Shown: positions 5,496-13,951 of the stretch, in pieces | Layout: each line of letters starts with the position of its first letter | Position numbering within the stretch: position 1 is the first letter of the stretch | DNA from: CAZVWJ01 sp964631325 | GTDB taxonomy: Bacteria > T1Sed10-126 | NCBI GenBank assembly: GCA_964631325.1 | Contig: CAZVWJ010000032.1 | Coordinates: 1 to 28,218 of the forward strand | DNA length: 28,218 bases | Direction of reading: 5' to 3' | The notes under the pieces: model-generated | Told to the model about the DNA's origin: nothing | The model's input: only the letters and a program-made list of their open reading frames with translations | Databases searched by the model: none | Program-made: the position numbers and the translations under genes

Positions 5496-7268
5496 ATGAA
5501 CGAGTTACTTGCAGTTGACGTTGGAACGGGAACTATTGTTGGTTTCCTGGGACGGAAGGTAGACGGTAAACTTGAGATCCTGGCCCGGGAACAGGCGGAG
5601 TATCCCCGGCGGGCTATTGAAGAAGGCCGGGTAGTGGACATGGAAGAAGCGGCCAACTGTCTCAAAAAAGTGGTCACTAAACTTCAGCAGGAAGCAAAGA
5701 CCTCGGTCAACGTAGCCCATTTTGCCGTGCCGGGTCGGGGGATTGAGATTGAAGAATTCGAGGCTGAGTTAGAATTTAACGAGCCCAGGAAGGTTATCGC
5801 CGAGGACGTGGAAAAGCTTTTTAAACAGCGCCGCCAGTCTTCGGTGGAGGGAGCGATAGTGGATGAGTCGGTAATTGAACGAAAAATAGATGGAGAAGAA
5901 GTCCTCGATTTTGAAGGACAGTTTGGGCGTAAAATGGAAGCCCGCTGGTTGATCACCTCGCTTGATCCCGATGAAGTAGAAAACAAAAAAATAGTAATTG
6001 AAAAAAGTGGTTTAATCCCCGGACAGTTGGTGCTTGAACCGCGGGCGGCAGTAGAAGCTGCTTTCCCTTCACATGAATTTAAGCCCCGGTTGGGATTGAT
6101 AGATTTTGGCGCGGGAACAATTGACGCCGCTCTGCTTGAGGATGGTCAGATCAGGGACTTTTGCACTCTGCTGGGAAGCGGAGACCGTCTGACCCGTTGC
6201 CTGGAGGATATGCTGTTAGTTGATTTTAATGATGCGGAAAAAATTAAGCGTCAGCTTCATGCAGAATCCGAGGTTAACTATAAAAACCTGGGAGGAGAAA
6301 CCTGCACAATTACCCGGTCGGAAATGATTGAAAGGTTGAATCCCGTGATTACTAAAGAGATGAAACCGCTTAAAAAGTGGTTTGCGAAGCGGGAGCCCAG
6401 AGTTCTTTTTCTGGCCGGCGGAGGATCAAAATATCCTAATCTTCCCCGGCTTGTTTCACGGAGCTTGGATATTCCGCGAACTGACGTGGTCAGCCGTTTA
6501 CCCCGGTTAAAACCGGGCGTAGAAGATCCGGATAATTTAGTCCAGTCCCCACTTGATTACACTGCTTACGGTATTTTATTGCTGGCTGCTGACCGGGAGG
6601 GGCGTTACAGTCTTACCCTCACTGTAAACGGTGACCGGATGCGGAGACTGGTTTCGCCGGGGGAATACCGGGCTGAGGACCTGGCCGCCGACATGGGTTA
6701 TGTGGCTCGGGAAGCCCACCCGGAGTCCACGATGATGGTCTGTGTGGATGGTGAATGGATTACTGAGCAAAAAAAACAGCGACTTCAACCCCTGGTAAAG
6801 ATTAACGGGGAACAGGTCAGTCTGGATACAAAATTACGCTCCGGGGATAACGTGGAATTATTGCCTGCTGAAGAGCCCGAACCAATCAATATTCAAGCCG
6901 GGGATTTTTTGCCTGAGGGTCGGCTCCATGTACTTTTTAACGATCAGCTTTTTCGTCTGTTACCGCGGTTAAAATCCGAGGATGGAAAGTGGTTGAAAGC
7001 TGACGATGATTTGGCCGATGGCAGTGAATACAGGCGCAAACTTGCTTACACTAGAATGGAAATTCGAACTGTTTTAGAAAATAAAGGGGTTGAGCTGCCC
7101 GAACGTTTGCTCTGGAAACAGGGGGGTAAATACACCCACAAAGAACAGTTTGAAATTGGTGAAGAGGTTAAATTGCAGTCAGCTATTAATCCTTCCCTGA
7201 GAGGGCTAAGCAGTCTTGAGGAGCTCCCTCCGGAACCGGAAAAGCCCTTAAACCAACCTTTGAATTAA
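5496..7268 (+). CDS. FtsA-like ASKHA ATPase with extra C-terminal domains
   Basis: A 590-residue protein of the FtsA/PilM/MreB actin-like family. Phosphate-1 is AVDVGTGTIVGFLG (residues 6-19), phosphate-2 is GLIDFGAGTID around Asp203, and the adenosine loop is LFLAGGGSKYPNLP near 308. This gives an intact ATPase of about 370 residues. The last 220 residues are not part of classical FtsA. They include TLTVNGDRMRRLVSPGEY (near 375) and VKINGEQVSLDTKLRSGDNV (434 onward), both shaped like beta-grasp (ThiS/MoaD-like) units. No C-terminal amphipathic membrane anchor of the FtsA type is evident. The ATG has GGAGGTGA just upstream, inside the smr stop. The protein is unlikely to be the main FtsA, since no ftsZ or dcw gene is adjacent; related FtsA-domain proteins are found in clostridia. 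Its role is unknown. Confidence 0.82.
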   Translation: MNELLAVDVGTGTIVGFLGRKVDGKLEILAREQAEYPRRAIEEGRVVDMEEAANCLKKVVTKLQQEAKTSVNVAHFAVPGRGIEIEEFEAELEFNEPRKVIAEDVEKLFKQRRQSSVEGAIVDESVIERKIDGEEVLDFEGQFGRKMEARWLITSLDPDEVENKKIVIEKSGLIPGQLVLEPRAAVEAAFPSHEFKPRLGLIDFGAGTIDAALLEDGQIRDFCTLLGSGDRLTRCLEDMLLVDFNDAEKIKRQLHAESEVNYKNLGGETCTITRSEMIERLNPVITKEMKPLKKWFAKREPRVLFLAGGGSKYPNLPRLVSRSLDIPRTDVVSRLPRLKPGVEDPDNLVQSPLDYTAYGILLLAADREGRYSLTLTVNGDRMRRLVSPGEYRAEDLAADMGYVAREAHPESTMMVCVDGEWITEQKKQRLQPLVKINGEQVSLDTKLRSGDNVELLPAEEPEPINIQAGDFLPEGRLHVLFNDQLFRLLPRLKSEDGKWLKADDDLADGSEYRRKLAYTRMEIRTVLENKGVELPERLLWKQGGKYTHKEQFEIGEEVKLQSAINPSLRGLSSLEELPPEPEKPLNQPLN

Positions 7269-7317
7269 TAATTTTTGGACAGTTTATCTGATTTTTTGGT
7301 TCCTGCTCTTCATAAGG

Positions 7318-7345
7318 TTGTTTACAGGCAGGGCTTTGGTATAAT
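7318..7345 (+). promoter_or_regulatory. Putative promoter for the rimP-nusA-infB cluster
   Basis: A -35 box TTGTTT (7318-7323) and a perfect -10 box TATAAT (7340-7345) are 16 bp apart. Transcription would start near 7352, about 35 nt before the rimP ATG. It is placed in the only sizeable gap between the FtsA-like gene and rimP. Confidence 0.7.
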
Positions 7346-7386
7346 CTCTGTTTAACATTGTGCAAATTTAAAGGTAGGTAATTTTG

Positions 7387-7887
7387 ATGGACGGTTCTGT
7401 GACAAATAAAGAACAAAAATTATATGACAATCTTAAGCCGATTGTTGAACCGTTGGAGGTTGAGCTGGTTGACGTTGAGATAAAAACTCATGAGGAACAA
7501 CCTCTGATTCGGGTTGTAATTGATACCGGTGAAGGGGTGCCGCTGGACAAATGTGAAAAGGTGAGTGAGTATATTTCCCCTTTGCTGGAGCTAGAGGTTC
7601 CCGAATTAAAAGGGCCTTACAACCTGGAAGTATCTTCGCCGGGACTCAAGAGACGGCTTCGTCGCGAAGAAGAATACGATAAGTTCAGGGGAAGAGATGT
7701 CGTAATCAACTGCTATGCTCCTTGCGAGGGGCGGAAAGAGTGGCAGGGAACCCTGGGCGGTCGAAAAAATGAGGCGGTTTTACTGGCAGATACTCCGGCG
7801 GGAGAAATTTTAATTCCCATCAATAAAATTGCCAGTGTTAGACTTTATTTTGATGCAGAAGCTGCACTAAACAAACAGGAGGAATAA
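7387..7887 (+). CDS. rimP: Ribosome maturation factor RimP
   Basis: A 166-residue RimP (YlxS) needed for assembly of the 30S subunit. The N-terminal domain has VEPLEVELVDVEI and LIRVVIDTGEGVPLDKCEKVSEYISPLLE. The family hallmark YNLEVSSPGLKRRLRREEEYDKFRGRDV is complete, and the C-terminal SH3-like part runs to the end. The ATG at 7387 was chosen over the TTG at 7384 because AGGTAGG upstream (7372-7378) is better spaced. It is the first gene of the conserved translation cluster, and its last codons contain the AGGAGG that serves nusA. Confidence 0.95.
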   Translation: MDGSVTNKEQKLYDNLKPIVEPLEVELVDVEIKTHEEQPLIRVVIDTGEGVPLDKCEKVSEYISPLLELEVPELKGPYNLEVSSPGLKRRLRREEEYDKFRGRDVVINCYAPCEGRKEWQGTLGGRKNEAVLLADTPAGEILIPINKIASVRLYFDAEAALNKQEE

Positions 7888-7893
7888 TTAACT

Positions 7894-9333
7894 ATGGATG
7901 AGTCATTCCTGGAAGCTATCCGGGAAATTCAGGAAGAGAAAAACCTGGACGAAGAGGTAGTGGTTGAAGCGTTAAAAAAAGCACTAACTAAAGCCTATCG
8001 AAATGAACATAATATTCCCGGTGAGTATGAAATGCAGGTGGAGATTGATCTGGGTGATTTTAACCTGGAGGTCTTTACTGAGAAGGAAATTGTCCGCCAG
8101 CCATTTAACGAATCCTGCCAGATAGAGCGCGAAGCGGCCGAGGAGTTCACCGATGAACCGGACTTTGGCGAACGGATTATGGTGTCCCTGGAAGACGATA
8201 ACTTGAGCCGGTCCAATCTGCGCATGGTAAAAAATATTTTTGAAGATAATATTGAGCGGGGGGAGCAGCGTCAGCACTACGAGGGGTTCAAGGAAAAAAA
8301 ATTAAACCTGGTGAATGGCGTGGTTCAGCGCTTTCAGGAAAAAACGGTTTATGTTCGTCTGGATGATAACGTGGAAGCGATTCTTCCCTTCCGTGAGCAG
8401 GTGGAAGCTGATGATTACCGGATGGGGAACCGGATGAAGTTCCTCGTGGTCAAGGTCAGTCTGAACAGCCAGGGACTGTTAGTGGTTCTGTCCCGAACCC
8501 ATCCGCTCCTGATTGAGCGGCTGTTTGAACTTCACATCCCGGAGGTCCACGATGAACTGGTAGAGGTTATTGACGTGGCTCGGGAAGCGGGGGCGCGATC
8601 AAAAGTGGCTGTAAAGACAAATGACCCCACAATTGATGCTATTGGTACCTGTGTTGGACCCCAGGGCTCCAGAATCCAGTCAATTGTCCAGGAAGTGAAC
8701 GGAGAAAAAATAGACATAATTCCTTATGAAAAAGATATACAGAAACTCATCATTAATTCTCTCAGCCCGGCTGATGTCACACGGGTTAATCTTCTTGAGG
8801 ATGAGGAAACGGCCCAGGTGGTGGTGCCCGAGGACCAGCTTTCCCTGGCGATTGGCAAAGGAGGCCAGAACGCCCGATTGACTGCGAAGTTGAGCGGCTG
8901 GTCCATTGATATTTACAGTGAACAGGAATTCGCTTCCTTGCAGAGTGAAGAAGCCCTGGAAGTGGCTGCTTCAATTTTTAAGGATTCTGCTGCTTCAGAG
9001 GAAGAGGATTTTCTTACTGAGATCAACGGTGTTGGCGAGGGGTTGGCCGGTAAGCTAAAAGATAATGGTTTCTCTATCCCCACGGAAATTATTGACTCCG
9101 GTCCCGAGGCCCTCCGGGAAGTTAGTGGGATTGGAGAGAAAAAAGCGGAAAAAATCTATGAACAGGTACGAGAATACGTGCAAAAGGTTGCCACTTCTGA
9201 GAGTGTTGAGGAAGTGCCTGAAGAGGAAAAGGCCGAAAATATTAAAGAGTCTATTTTTAGTGATTCTAAAACCGAAGCAGAAGAAGTCGAAGCAGATTCG
9301 GAAATTCGTTCCCCGTTTAAAGAAACTGAATAA
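7894..9333 (+). CDS. nusA: Transcription termination/antitermination factor NusA
   Basis: A 479-residue NusA, which binds RNA polymerase and controls pausing, termination and antitermination. The N-terminal domain (to about 130) is followed by an S1 domain (VNGVVQRFQEKTVYVRL onward) and two KH domains with VGPQGSRIQSI and IGKGGQNARLTAKLSGW. After the KH domains comes a helix-hairpin-helix segment (LTEINGVGEGLAGKLKDNGF and EVSGIGEKKAEKI), then an acidic tail. Many Firmicute NusA proteins stop soon after the KH domains, so this is a long form. An AGGAGG lies upstream of the ATG. The next gene is infB after only 33 bp; the ylxR and L7Ae-type genes normally found between them are missing. Confidence 0.97.
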   Translation: MDESFLEAIREIQEEKNLDEEVVVEALKKALTKAYRNEHNIPGEYEMQVEIDLGDFNLEVFTEKEIVRQPFNESCQIEREAAEEFTDEPDFGERIMVSLEDDNLSRSNLRMVKNIFEDNIERGEQRQHYEGFKEKKLNLVNGVVQRFQEKTVYVRLDDNVEAILPFREQVEADDYRMGNRMKFLVVKVSLNSQGLLVVLSRTHPLLIERLFELHIPEVHDELVEVIDVAREAGARSKVAVKTNDPTIDAIGTCVGPQGSRIQSIVQEVNGEKIDIIPYEKDIQKLIINSLSPADVTRVNLLEDEETAQVVVPEDQLSLAIGKGGQNARLTAKLSGWSIDIYSEQEFASLQSEEALEVAASIFKDSAASEEEDFLTEINGVGEGLAGKLKDNGFSIPTEIIDSGPEALREVSGIGEKKAEKIYEQVREYVQKVATSESVEEVPEEEKAENIKESIFSDSKTEAEEVEADSEIRSPFKETE

Positions 9334-9366
9334 CAAGTAAACGGTTGGTACAGGAGAGATTTGTTT

Positions 9367-11406
9367 ATGCGTATTTATGAGCTTGCTGATGAACTTGATG
9401 TAGAAAGTGGAGAACTTATTGAAGTCCTGGACGAAGAATTTGACCTTGAAGTTAGTAACCACATGAGCGGAGTTGACGAAGAGGTTGTTCCCCTTGTGCG
9501 GGAATTTTACGAAGAAGAAGAAGAAGAAGAAGAAGAAGAAGCAAAAGAAAAAGCTGAAACCGGGGCGAGAAGTGAAGAAGAGAAACAAGAAGAAGAACCG
9601 ATAAGTGAGGATTCCGCCGAAGAAATAGACGTCGCGGAGGAACAGATAACCGTTAAAGGAGAAATTACTACCGGGGAACTGGCTGAAAAACTTGGTATTC
9701 CCGCTAATGAGGCTATCAAGACTCTCATGGAACTTGGGGAAATGGCGACTATCAATCAGCGTTTGGAACCTGAGGCGGTTGAGCTGTTGGCCGAAGAATA
9801 TGCGGTTGAAGTTGAATTTGAGGAAGGGGAGGAAGAGGAACTTAGTTTTCGTAAAGAACTAGGGCTGGCTGAGAATGTCCCGGAGGAAGAGCTTCAGCCC
9901 AGACCACCGGTTACTACGGTAATGGGCCATGTTGACCACGGCAAAACTCAGCTTCTGGACTCAATTCGGGAAACTGATGTGGTTTCCGGTGAATCAGGTG
10001 GCATAACCCAATCCATAGGTGCCTCAGAAGTAAAAACAGAGTCAGGGGAATTTGTTTTTGTTGATACCCCCGGCCACGAGGCTTTTACAGAAATGCGGGC
10101 CCGTGGTGCCCAGGTTACTGATCTCGTAGTCCTCGTGGTTGCCGCCGATGACGGGGTGATGCCCCAGACAGTTGAATCGATTGATCACGCCCGTTCGGCT
10201 GAAGTCCCAATCATAGTAGCTGTAAATAAGATGGACCTACCGGAGGCTGACGTTCAGCGAGTTTATCAACAGCTTTCTGAACACGATTTGGTCCCGGAAG
10301 AATGGGGGGGAGATACAATTTGCGTTGAGCTTTCCGCTCTGGAAGGGGAAGGAATTGAGGAACTGCTGGAAATGATTGACCTGCAGGCTGAACTATTGGA
10401 ACTGAAAGCCAGTCCGGAACGTCCGGTTAAAGGAACCGTTATTGAAGCGGAGAAAAAGAAGGGGATGGGCACCACTGCTACGGTGATAGTTCAGCAGGGA
10501 ACTTTAAAAAAAGGAGCCCCATTTGTGGCCGGAGCTACCAGCGGGAAAGTTAAAGCAATGATAAATAGTTATGGCGACCGGGTGGGAAAAGCGGAGCCCG
10601 GTACCCCGGTCGAGATTCTTGGTTTTGATGATTTAGCTGCCCCGGGTGATTTTTTTGAGGTGGTGGAATCTAACAGTAAGGCCAGGGAAATAGCTGAGGA
10701 ACGCCAGGGAGAACTGAAAGAGGCCCAGGTTAGTGACCAGGGACGGGTTACCCTGGACCAGTTACAGGAGTTCATAGAGGAGGGAAAAATTAAGAACTTA
10801 AATATTGTTGTAAAAGCTGATACCCGGGGAGCAGTTGATGTGCTCAGGGATTCTTTTAATAACCTGGAAGCCCGAGAAGTAGAAGCGCAGGTAGTTCACG
10901 GTGGTGTGGGTGGAATTAATGAGTCCGACGTGATGCTTGCGGAAGCGGCCGAAGGAATGATCGTTGGTTTTGGGGTTCGGCCCGGCAGCAGGGCTCGAAA
11001 ATTGGCCCAGCAAAAGGGTGTAGAAATTAAAACTTACTCCGTTATTTACGAAGCTATAGAAGAAATGAAGGCGGCAATGTCCGGAATGCTTGAACCGGAA
11101 ATTAAAGAGGAAGTTATTGGTGTGGCCGAGGTTAGACAGTCAATTTCAATTTCCGGAGTGGGAACTATTGCCGGTAGTTATGTCCGGGAAGGAAAAGTGG
11201 AACGTTCATCAAAGTGCCGCGTGGTCAGGGACGGCGCAGTTGTTTTCGATGGCCCAATTAGTTCCCTTCGCCGTTTCAAAGAGGATGTTTCCGAGGTGGA
11301 AGAAGATTACGAGTGTGGAATTGGCCTGGAAAAATTCAACGATATTAAAGAGGGGGATCTTCTGGAAGTTTACCGGGAACGTGAGGTAACACCCGAGATC
11401 CAGTGA
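9367..11406 (+). CDS. infB: Translation initiation factor IF-2
   Basis: A 679-residue IF-2, the GTPase that brings initiator tRNA to the 30S subunit. The N terminus MRIYELADELDV is the classical IF2 start, which fixes the ATG at 9367 rather than the TTG at 9361 (AGGAG lies 10 nt upstream of the ATG). An acidic linker contains ten consecutive Glu (residues 49-58). A second IF2-N domain follows (about 94-150), then the GTPase: GHVDHGKT at 187-194, GGITQSIGA at 211-219, DTPGH at 233-237, NKMD and SAL. The G2 motif has Ser where IF-2 usually has His (GGITQHIGA). The beta-barrel and C-terminal domains are complete. The protein is shorter than many IF-2 proteins because the linker is short. Confidence 0.97.
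   Translation: MRIYELADELDVESGELIEVLDEEFDLEVSNHMSGVDEEVVPLVREFYEEEEEEEEEEAKEKAETGARSEEEKQEEEPISEDSAEEIDVAEEQITVKGEITTGELAEKLGIPANEAIKTLMELGEMATINQRLEPEAVELLAEEYAVEVEFEEGEEEELSFRKELGLAENVPEEELQPRPPVTTVMGHVDHGKTQLLDSIRETDVVSGESGGITQSIGASEVKTESGEFVFVDTPGHEAFTEMRARGAQVTDLVVLVVAADDGVMPQTVESIDHARSAEVPIIVAVNKMDLPEADVQRVYQQLSEHDLVPEEWGGDTICVELSALEGEGIEELLEMIDLQAELLELKASPERPVKGTVIEAEKKKGMGTTATVIVQQGTLKKGAPFVAGATSGKVKAMINSYGDRVGKAEPGTPVEILGFDDLAAPGDFFEVVESNSKAREIAEERQGELKEAQVSDQGRVTLDQLQEFIEEGKIKNLNIVVKADTRGAVDVLRDSFNNLEAREVEAQVVHGGVGGINESDVMLAEAAEGMIVGFGVRPGSRARKLAQQKGVEIKTYSVIYEAIEEMKAAMSGMLEPEIKEEVIGVAEVRQSISISGVGTIAGSYVREGKVERSSKCRVVRDGAVVFDGPISSLRRFKEDVSEVEEDYECGIGLEKFNDIKEGDLLEVYREREVTPEIQ
9511..9540 (+). 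repeat. (GAA)10 trinucleotide repeat in infB
   Basis: Ten perfect GAA triplets encoding ten Glu in the linker between the two IF2 N-terminal domains. Slippage would change linker length in steps of one residue without a frameshift. Purity of the codon choice (no GAG) suggests recent expansion. Confidence 0.9.
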
Positions 11407-11690
11407 CGACCTTTTGTCTCTGCGTTGAATTTGAGCTCTATTGTCCCGGCAGCTTTTCTCTAAAAGATAAGCGGCGTATAATCAAGGGACTGCGGGATAA
11501 ATTATCTGCAAATTACAATGTATCTACGGCTGAAGTCGATTACCAGGATCAGCACAGGAAAGCTAAACTGTCAGTTGCCGCTGTAAATTCCTCGAAAAAA
11601 CGCCTCGTCAGTCTCAAGGATAAGTTGGTTGATAAGCTGGACTCTTCCCCCCGGATACAGATAAATAATTATTCCAGCCAAATTTACTGA
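11403..11690 (+). CDS. ylxP: DUF503 (YlxP-like) protein
   Basis: A 95-residue DUF503 protein; in Bacillus the family member YlxP lies between infB and rbfA and is linked to ribosome assembly. The hallmarks CVEFELYCPGSFSLKDKRRIIKGLRDKL and NVSTAEVDYQDQHRKAKLSVAAV are complete. The start is GTG at 11403, overlapping the infB stop as GTGA, which implies translational coupling. Without this start no other initiator fits the conserved N terminus. rbfA follows after 28 bp with its own AAGGAG. Confidence 0.9.
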   Translation: MTTFCLCVEFELYCPGSFSLKDKRRIIKGLRDKLSANYNVSTAEVDYQDQHRKAKLSVAAVNSSKKRLVSLKDKLVDKLDSSPRIQINNYSSQIY

Positions 11691-11718
11691 TTTTTAACTT
11701 TTTGAAGGAGTAAATACC

Positions 11719-12102
11719 ATGGGTAAGCGAAAGAAAAGAAAAATTGAGGCGGATCTGCGGGAGGTTATTAGTAAATTAATCAGGTTCGAACTGCCCGATA
11801 AACATCGCCTGGAACTGCTTTCCGTGACCCGGGTCGAACTTACGCCCGATTACCGGGAAGCAACTGTTTACGTAAGCCATATTAAAAAAGATGAAGAGCT
11901 ACGCAAGGGAAGCCTTAAATTGTTAAAACGCAATGAAAAAAAAGTACGGGCCGGAATAACCAAAGCTCTCCCCCTGAAACATATACCTGAGTTGCGTTTT
12001 CGTGAGGATACTTCTATGAAAGAAGCTCAACGAATAAATCGAATTATGGATCAACTGAAAGAGGAACGAGAAGAGAAAGACAATGAAGAAACAACTTCAT
12101 GA
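11719..12102 (+). CDS. rbfA: Ribosome-binding factor A
   Basis: A 127-residue RbfA, a KH-like protein that matures the 16S rRNA 5' region in late 30S assembly. The pattern RKIEADLREVISKLIRFELPD, LLSVTRVELTPDYREATVYVS and PELRFREDTSMKEAQRINRIMDQL is typical. An AAGGAG lies 10 nt before the ATG. The 3' end overlaps nrnA by 20 bp. The acidic, Glu-rich tail fits a halophile. Confidence 0.95.
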   Translation: MGKRKKRKIEADLREVISKLIRFELPDKHRLELLSVTRVELTPDYREATVYVSHIKKDEELRKGSLKLLKRNEKKVRAGITKALPLKHIPELRFREDTSMKEAQRINRIMDQLKEEREEKDNEETTS

Positions 12103-13057
12103 TGTTCTAAAGGTTTTTCGGGAATCTGACTCGTTTGTAATTACTGCCCATCGTCGGCCGGACGGGGATTGTATAGGGTCTCAACTTTCTTTGCTCCGTT
12201 TGTTGGAACGCTGGGATAAGGAAGTGCACCTGGTTAATCCCGATCCCGCTCCCGCCCCGTTTGATTTTCTGGTAGACCGGGCTGATTTTTCCTGTGAGCC
12301 CCCGGAGCGCCAGATGGAAACGGCTATAGTTATTGATTGTGGTAACATGGAACGTACTGCCGACTTGAAAAACTATCTTCAAAATTCGGAAGTTTTAGTT
12401 TGTCTTGATCATCATCGGAATAACGCGGTTTCGGCTGATGTCAGTGCTGTTTTTCCAGATATTTCCAGTGTTGGAGAGATAACTTACTTTCTCTACAGGG
12501 AAGCCGAAGAAAATATCACTCCGGAAATAGCCCTTGCTCTGTATGTTAGTATTCTGACCGACACCGGTTGTTTTCGCCATGCTAACACTTCTTCACGGAC
12601 TCATCGTGTGGTAGCTGATTTGATTGACCTGGGGGAGTTTGAACCCTACCGTGTCTACAGCGATATTTATGAACGTGAAACTCTTGAGTCTGTTATTTTG
12701 TTAGGGAAGGTTCTGGCCAATTTAAACCAGAAGAACGGGATTGTTTGGGGGGAGGTGACCCGGGAGTTATTTGAGGAGACTGGGACTACCGAGGAAGATT
12801 TAAAAGAAGTAATTAATTATTTGCGCCAGGTTAATCAAAGTGAGGTAGCTTTGTTGTTCTGTGAGCGAAACGAAAATACGGTCAAGGTGAGTTTCAGGGC
12901 AAAATCCTCTCTGGATTTATTACCTGTTGTGAACAATTTTGGCGGCGGGGGGCATTCAGGAGCGGCGGGTGCTAGTATTAAAGGGGATATGGCCGAAGTT
13001 AGAGATAAGGTGCTTCAGGTGGTGGAAAAGGCCGTTGACGGAAAATTCTCCGGGTGA
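12083..13057 (+). CDS. nrnA: DHH/DHHA1 phosphoesterase, NrnA-like oligoribonuclease
   Basis: A 324-residue DHH-family phosphoesterase, the nanoRNase/pAp-phosphatase type that degrades short RNA and 3'-phosphoadenosine 5'-phosphate. Metal ligands are visible: His23 and Asp27/Asp29 in TAHRRPDGDCIGS, Asp in AIVIDCGNM, the DHH triad at 109-111 (CLDHHRN), and the DTGCFRH segment. The DHHA1 substrate motif GGGGHSGAAG starts at residue 287. Length and order match NrnA. It sits between rbfA and truB, its standard place in Firmicutes, and overlaps both neighbours, so the three are probably translationally coupled. Confidence 0.93.
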   Translation: MKKQLHDVLKVFRESDSFVITAHRRPDGDCIGSQLSLLRLLERWDKEVHLVNPDPAPAPFDFLVDRADFSCEPPERQMETAIVIDCGNMERTADLKNYLQNSEVLVCLDHHRNNAVSADVSAVFPDISSVGEITYFLYREAEENITPEIALALYVSILTDTGCFRHANTSSRTHRVVADLIDLGEFEPYRVYSDIYERETLESVILLGKVLANLNQKNGIVWGEVTRELFEETGTTEEDLKEVINYLRQVNQSEVALLFCERNENTVKVSFRAKSSLDLLPVVNNFGGGGHSGAAGASIKGDMAEVRDKVLQVVEKAVDGKFSG

Positions 13058-13949
13058 GCCGGCCGGGGGTCTGGCAATAGATAAGCCAGCCGGTTTGACC
13101 AGCCGGGAGGTAGTTGACCAAGTTCAGAAACATCTTTCCGGAGTTAAGGCCGGCCATGGTGGGACACTGGACCGGCTGGCCACCGGGGTGTTACCGGTTC
13201 TTCTTGGTGAAGGGACTAAACTGGTTCCCTACCTGCAAGAAAGAGAAAAAGTTTACCGGGCCCGGTTTAATTTTAGTCTTGTTTCTGAAACTCTGGACTG
13301 CGACGGAGAAGTACTTCCCGTAGAAAATTCACATGAGCCGGGGCCGGAAGAAATAAACAATGCGTTAGCTTCATTTTCCGGAATTTTGTCCCAGAAACCT
13401 CCCCGCTATTCTGCAATTAAAAAGGATGGACGGAGACTCTCTGATCGAGCTCGTAACGGGGAAGAGGTAGAACCACAAGCCCGGCCCGTTGAACTGAATA
13501 ATCTTCGGGTTCATAAATATTCCTTTCCCGTGCTCGTGGTTGAGATTACCTGTGGCAAAGGATTTTACGTTCGTTCACTTGCCAGAGATTTAGCGACTAA
13601 ACTGGAGCTCGAGGGCGGTTTGGTAGAGGAGCTGACCAGGACACGGTATGGACCTTTTACCAGGACTGAAGCAGTCGATTTGGATAATCCCGGAACGTGG
13701 TCAGAATCTATTTTTCTTCCCCGGCAGATAGTTGATAATTTAGAATGCCTGGAGCTTTCTGACAGGCAGAGAAAGCTGATCGGGCACGGCACTCCCGTTG
13801 GAAGAAAGCAGAACTCAGAAGCACAGCAGAAAGCCATAGCGCTCAACAGCTCAGACCGGTTACTGGCTATTATGCGACCCGAAACTCAGCAGGGAAGAGA
13901 AGTCTGGCAGCCCGAGCGGGGTTTTAATTTGTCACCCGGGAATGAATAA
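13035..13949 (+). CDS. truB: tRNA pseudouridine(55) synthase TruB
   Basis: A 304-residue TruB that makes pseudouridine 55 in the T-loop of tRNA. The conserved GGLAIDKPAGLTS comes first, then HGGTLDRLATGVLPVLLGEGTKL with catalytic Asp46, SGILSQKPPRYSAIKKDGRR, and GFYVRSLARDLA. The small C-terminal domain is present. The usual GTLDPLATG reads GTLDRLATG here. The start is placed at TTG 13035 inside the 3' end of nrnA, since this frame offers no ATG or GTG closer to the conserved GGLAIDKP; a GGTGG lies 9 nt upstream. The frame is open further up but those residues have no family meaning. ribF starts 2 bp after its stop. Confidence 0.93.
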   Translation: MTENSPGEPAGGLAIDKPAGLTSREVVDQVQKHLSGVKAGHGGTLDRLATGVLPVLLGEGTKLVPYLQEREKVYRARFNFSLVSETLDCDGEVLPVENSHEPGPEEINNALASFSGILSQKPPRYSAIKKDGRRLSDRARNGEEVEPQARPVELNNLRVHKYSFPVLVVEITCGKGFYVRSLARDLATKLELEGGLVEELTRTRYGPFTRTEAVDLDNPGTWSESIFLPRQIVDNLECLELSDRQRKLIGHGTPVGRKQNSEAQQKAIALNSSDRLLAIMRPETQQGREVWQPERGFNLSPGNE

Positions 13950-13951
13950 TT

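Noticed and set aside
9055..9588. 177-codon minus-strand frame with long Phe runs
   Set aside because: It is the antisense of the nusA acidic tail and the infB (GAA)10 tract; the Phe run is simply the complement of GAA codons.
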